In this document: positions 5,208-7,711 of the stretch, one piece after another
Layout: each line of letters opens with the position of its first letter
Numbering within the stretch: the first letter of the stretch is position 1
Origin: Methylophilales bacterium
GTDB lineage: Bacteria > Pseudomonadota > Gammaproteobacteria > Burkholderiales > Methylophilaceae
DNA: 7,711 nucleotides
Direction of reading: 5' to 3'
Assembly: GCA_013205275.1 (NCBI GenBank)
Contig: JABMNG010000103.1
Coordinates: 1 to 7,711, forward strand
Notes under the pieces: model-generated
What the model saw: the letters and a program-made list of their open reading frames with translations, nothing else
What the model was told of the DNA's origin: nothing
Database searches by the model: none
Program-made: the position numbers and the translations under genes

Positions 5208-7711
5208 ATGCTAAAAAAAATTATTGGAAATATCTTTGGAAGCCGTAATCAGCGACTTTTGAAGGAGTACACAAAAAAGGTTCATCAGATCAATGCGCTC
5301 GAACCCTCTATTCAGAAATTAAAAGACGGTGATTTTAAGAAAAAAACCACAGAGTTCAAGGAAAGAATTGTCTCTGGCGAGTCTCTAGACCATCTATTGA
5401 TTGAAGTTTTTGCGCACGTCCGTGAGGCAAGCATTCGGTCACTTGGAATGCGTCATTTTGATGAGCAGCTAATGGGTGCTATGGCGCTCCATGAAGGCAA
5501 GATTTCAGAAATGCGAACAGGGGAGGGTAAAACTCTGGTTGCCACACTAACTGTTTATCTCAATGCGCTCGCAGGGCATGGAGTTCATGTGGTTACAGTC
5601 AATGATTATTTAGCTAAAAGGGACGCGGATTGGATGGGAAAGCTCTACAATTTTTTAGGGTTGAGCGTGGGTATTAATCTCTCTAGAATGCCCGGCGATG
5701 AAAAAAAATTAGCCTATCAGGCAGATATCACCTATGGGACGAATAATGAATTTGGTTTTGATTACTTAAGAGACAATATGGTTTACAGTAAAGATGAGCG
5801 CGTTCAGCGACCACTTTATTATGCTGTAATTGATGAGGTAGATTCTATCTTGATTGATGAAGCAAGAACCCCATTAATCATTTCAGGTCAAGCAGAAGAC
5901 AACGTCGACCTTTACACAAAAATCAATAAGATTGTTCCAAACCTAAGTCGCCAAGAAGTCGAAGAGGGCGAGGGAGATTTTTGGATTGATGAAAAAGCGC
6001 ATCAAGCCATTCTCTCTGAAAAGGGGCATGAAAAAACAGAAGGATTGCTTGTTAAGATGGGCATCCTCGAAAAAGACACAAATTTATATGAGGCATCAAA
6101 TATTAGCCTGCTACACCATGTGAACTCGGCATTAAAAGCACACTTCTTATTTATGAAAGACAAGGACTACGTCGTTAAAGACGGGGCCATTACAATTGTT
6201 GATGAATTTACAGGAAGAATGATGCCTGGAAGAAGGTGGTCAGACGGGCTGCATCAAGCTGTGGAAGCAAAGGAGGGCGTGCAGATTCAAAGAGAGAATC
6301 AAACGCTTGCGAGTATTACGTTCCAAAATTATTTCCGTATGTACAAGAAGCTTTCAGGAATGACAGGGACCGCTGATACGGAAGCCTTTGAGTTCAATCA
6401 AATATATGGACTTGAGACTATTATTATTCCGCCGCATCGGCCAACGGTACGTATTGATAAAATGGACAAAATATACCGAACCTCAGACGAGCGCTATGAG
6501 GCAGTGATAGAAGACATCAAAGACTGTTTTAAGCGCTCACAACCAGTTTTAGTTGGAACAACCTCCATTGAAAACTCAGAGTTAGTTTCTAAGGTGTTAA
6601 CTAAAGCCAAACTAAAACATCAAGTTTTAAATGCTAAACAACATGAGAAAGAAGCTTATATTATTGAGCAAGCTGGGCAGCCTGGCATGGTAACTATTGC
6701 AACCAATATGGCTGGACGTGGGACTGATATTGTTTTGGGTGGAAATATTGAGCCTGAGATAGAGGTGATAAGAAATAATAATAAAATTGACCAAGCAAGA
6801 AAGAATAAGGAAATTGAGGTGCTTACTCAAGCATGGAAGAAAAAGCATGAGCAAGTGATTAATGCTGGGGGGCTTCATATCATTGGAACGGAAAGACATG
6901 AGTCTAGGCGAATTGATAATCAACTTCGTGGGCGCTCAGGTAGACAAGGGGATCCGGGTTCGAGTGCCTTCTATCTTTCATTGGATGATTCGCTTTTAAG
7001 AATTTTTGCCTCCGAGCGTGTGGCATCGATTATGGAAAAGTTAAATATGCCTAAAGGCGAGGCGATTGAGCATACGTGGGTGAGTCGCTCCATAGAGGGT
7101 GCGCAGAGAAAGGTAGAGGGTAGGAATTTTGATATTCGAAAGCAGCTTCTAGAATACGATGACGTCCCAAATAATCAACGTAAAGTAATTTACGAGCAAC
7201 GTAACGATATTTTAGACAGCGACAATCTGAAGGAGTCGGTGGATAATATTCTGTCAGACGTTCTAGAGCAAACCGTCTTTGAATACATACCTATAGAAAG
7301 TGCTGAAGAGATGTGGGACCTTCCTGGCCTCCAAAAAAGAATGCAGGGTGACTACGCAATTAATTGTGATGTGAGTGCCTGGTTAAAGAAAGAGCCAAAT
7401 ATTTCAATTGAGGACATTGCAGTCAGAATAAAAACAATAGGACTAGATAACTACCGTAAAAAAGAAACTATAGCGGGAGAGAACGCACTTCATCACTTTG
7501 AAAGATCAGTCATACTTCAAATATTTGACCATCATTGGCGAGCCCATCTATCATCATTAGATCAACTGAGACAAGGGATTGGTTTGAGGGCTTATGGCCA
7601 AAAAGATCCTAAACAGGAGTTTAAGAAGGAAGCCTTTTCCTTATTTGAACAATTATTAGATACCATTAAGTTCGAAATTACTCGAGTCCTTATGCTGGTC
7701 CAGGTTAAAGA
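5208..7711 (+). CDS. secA: Preprotein translocase ATPase SecA, 3' end outside window
   Basis: SecA is the motor that drives unfolded preproteins through SecYEG using ATP. The frame runs without interruption from the ATG at 5208 to the right edge, giving 834 complete residues of a protein usually near 900. Walker A is MRTGEGKTL (102-110, Lys108). Walker B is VIDEVDSILIDEARTP (207-222, Asp209). YGTNNEFGFDYLRDNM is at about 176-191. The preprotein cross-linking domain lies near 225-370 (VDEFTGRMMPGRRWSDGLHQA at 331-351). In the second nucleotide domain are GTTSIENSE (450-458), TNMAGRGTDI (499-508) and QLRGRSGRQGDPG (572-584). The helical scaffold and two-helix finger region include HHWRAHLSSLDQLRQGIGLRAYGQKDP (775-801). 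Only the C-terminal linker and any zinc-binding tail lie outside. There is no Shine-Dalgarno; the start lies five bases after the peptidase stop, suggesting translational coupling. No SecM-like leader gene is present, unlike in enterobacteria. Confidence 0.98.
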   Translation, partial: MLKKIIGNIFGSRNQRLLKEYTKKVHQINALEPSIQKLKDGDFKKKTTEFKERIVSGESLDHLLIEVFAHVREASIRSLGMRHFDEQLMGAMALHEGKISEMRTGEGKTLVATLTVYLNALAGHGVHVVTVNDYLAKRDADWMGKLYNFLGLSVGINLSRMPGDEKKLAYQADITYGTNNEFGFDYLRDNMVYSKDERVQRPLYYAVIDEVDSILIDEARTPLIISGQAEDNVDLYTKINKIVPNLSRQEVEEGEGDFWIDEKAHQAILSEKGHEKTEGLLVKMGILEKDTNLYEASNISLLHHVNSALKAHFLFMKDKDYVVKDGAITIVDEFTGRMMPGRRWSDGLHQAVEAKEGVQIQRENQTLASITFQNYFRMYKKLSGMTGTADTEAFEFNQIYGLETIIIPPHRPTVRIDKMDKIYRTSDERYEAVIEDIKDCFKRSQPVLVGTTSIENSELVSKVLTKAKLKHQVLNAKQHEKEAYIIEQAGQPGMVTIATNMAGRGTDIVLGGNIEPEIEVIRNNNKIDQARKNKEIEVLTQAWKKKHEQVINAGGLHIIGTERHESRRIDNQLRGRSGRQGDPGSSAFYLSLDDSLLRIFASERVASIMEKLNMPKGEAIEHTWVSRSIEGAQRKVEGRNFDIRKQLLEYDDVPNNQRKVIYEQRNDILDSDNLKESVDNILSDVLEQTVFEYIPIESAEEMWDLPGLQKRMQGDYAINCDVSAWLKKEPNISIEDIAVRIKTIGLDNYRKKETIAGENALHHFERSVILQIFDHHWRAHLSSLDQLRQGIGLRAYGQKDPKQEFKKEAFSLFEQLLDTIKFEITRVLMLVQVK

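Noticed and set aside
6627..6923. A minus-strand open frame of 98 codons inside secA
   Set aside because: It is antisense to the conserved second nucleotide-binding domain of SecA; the open frame follows from the codon use of that gene.
5208..7711. Frameshift or broken secA
   Set aside because: I read the frame codon by codon to the window edge with no stop and all motifs in order; the gene simply continues outside the window.

Overview
The window looks like a chromosomal housekeeping segment from an AT-rich, gene-dense Gram-negative bacterium. My best guess is a betaproteobacterium, possibly from a streamlined, low-GC lineage such as the Methylophilaceae/OM43 type. The guess rests on three things: the dciA / M23 peptidase / secA neighbourhood, a potassium-independent proton-pumping pyrophosphatase, and the short intergenic gaps. 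I could not test the taxonomy. No mobile element, tRNA, rRNA, CRISPR array or phage gene is visible.

Layout from left to right. (1) The 3' part of a plus-strand gene for a small, very hydrophobic membrane protein runs in from the left edge and ends at 451. It resembles a divergent TspO/MBR family member. (2) A small, unrecognised acidic protein is encoded on the minus strand (stop at 484) and converges on it. (3) A strong hairpin with A and T tracts at about 817-846 ends the minus-strand hppA gene (858-2903), which encodes a membrane H+-translocating pyrophosphatase of the K+-independent type. (4) A 141-base gap carries a good sigma70-type promoter for hppA. (5) Upstream of it on the minus strand, a TauE/SafE-type exporter (3045-3854) overlaps by one base with a DUF721/DciA-like gene (3854-4267). 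(6) Across a 38-base divergent gap, the plus strand carries a membrane-anchored M23 zinc endopeptidase (4306-5202). Five bases later comes secA (5208 to the right edge), which lacks only its C-terminal tail within the window.

Functionally there are two divergent transcription units. The rightward one pairs cell-wall remodelling (M23 peptidase) with protein export (SecA). The leftward one pairs a predicted replicative-helicase loader with an anion exporter, followed by the separately promoted pyrophosphatase, which recovers energy from PPi as a proton gradient. Convergent gene ends mark the left boundary.

I did not find a convincing new biological system. The points most worth a second look are the palindrome/hairpin at the left convergent junction, the uncertain start of the small minus-strand gene, the eight-T run at the predicted hppA transcription start, and the overlapping opposed TATA elements between dciA and the peptidase gene.
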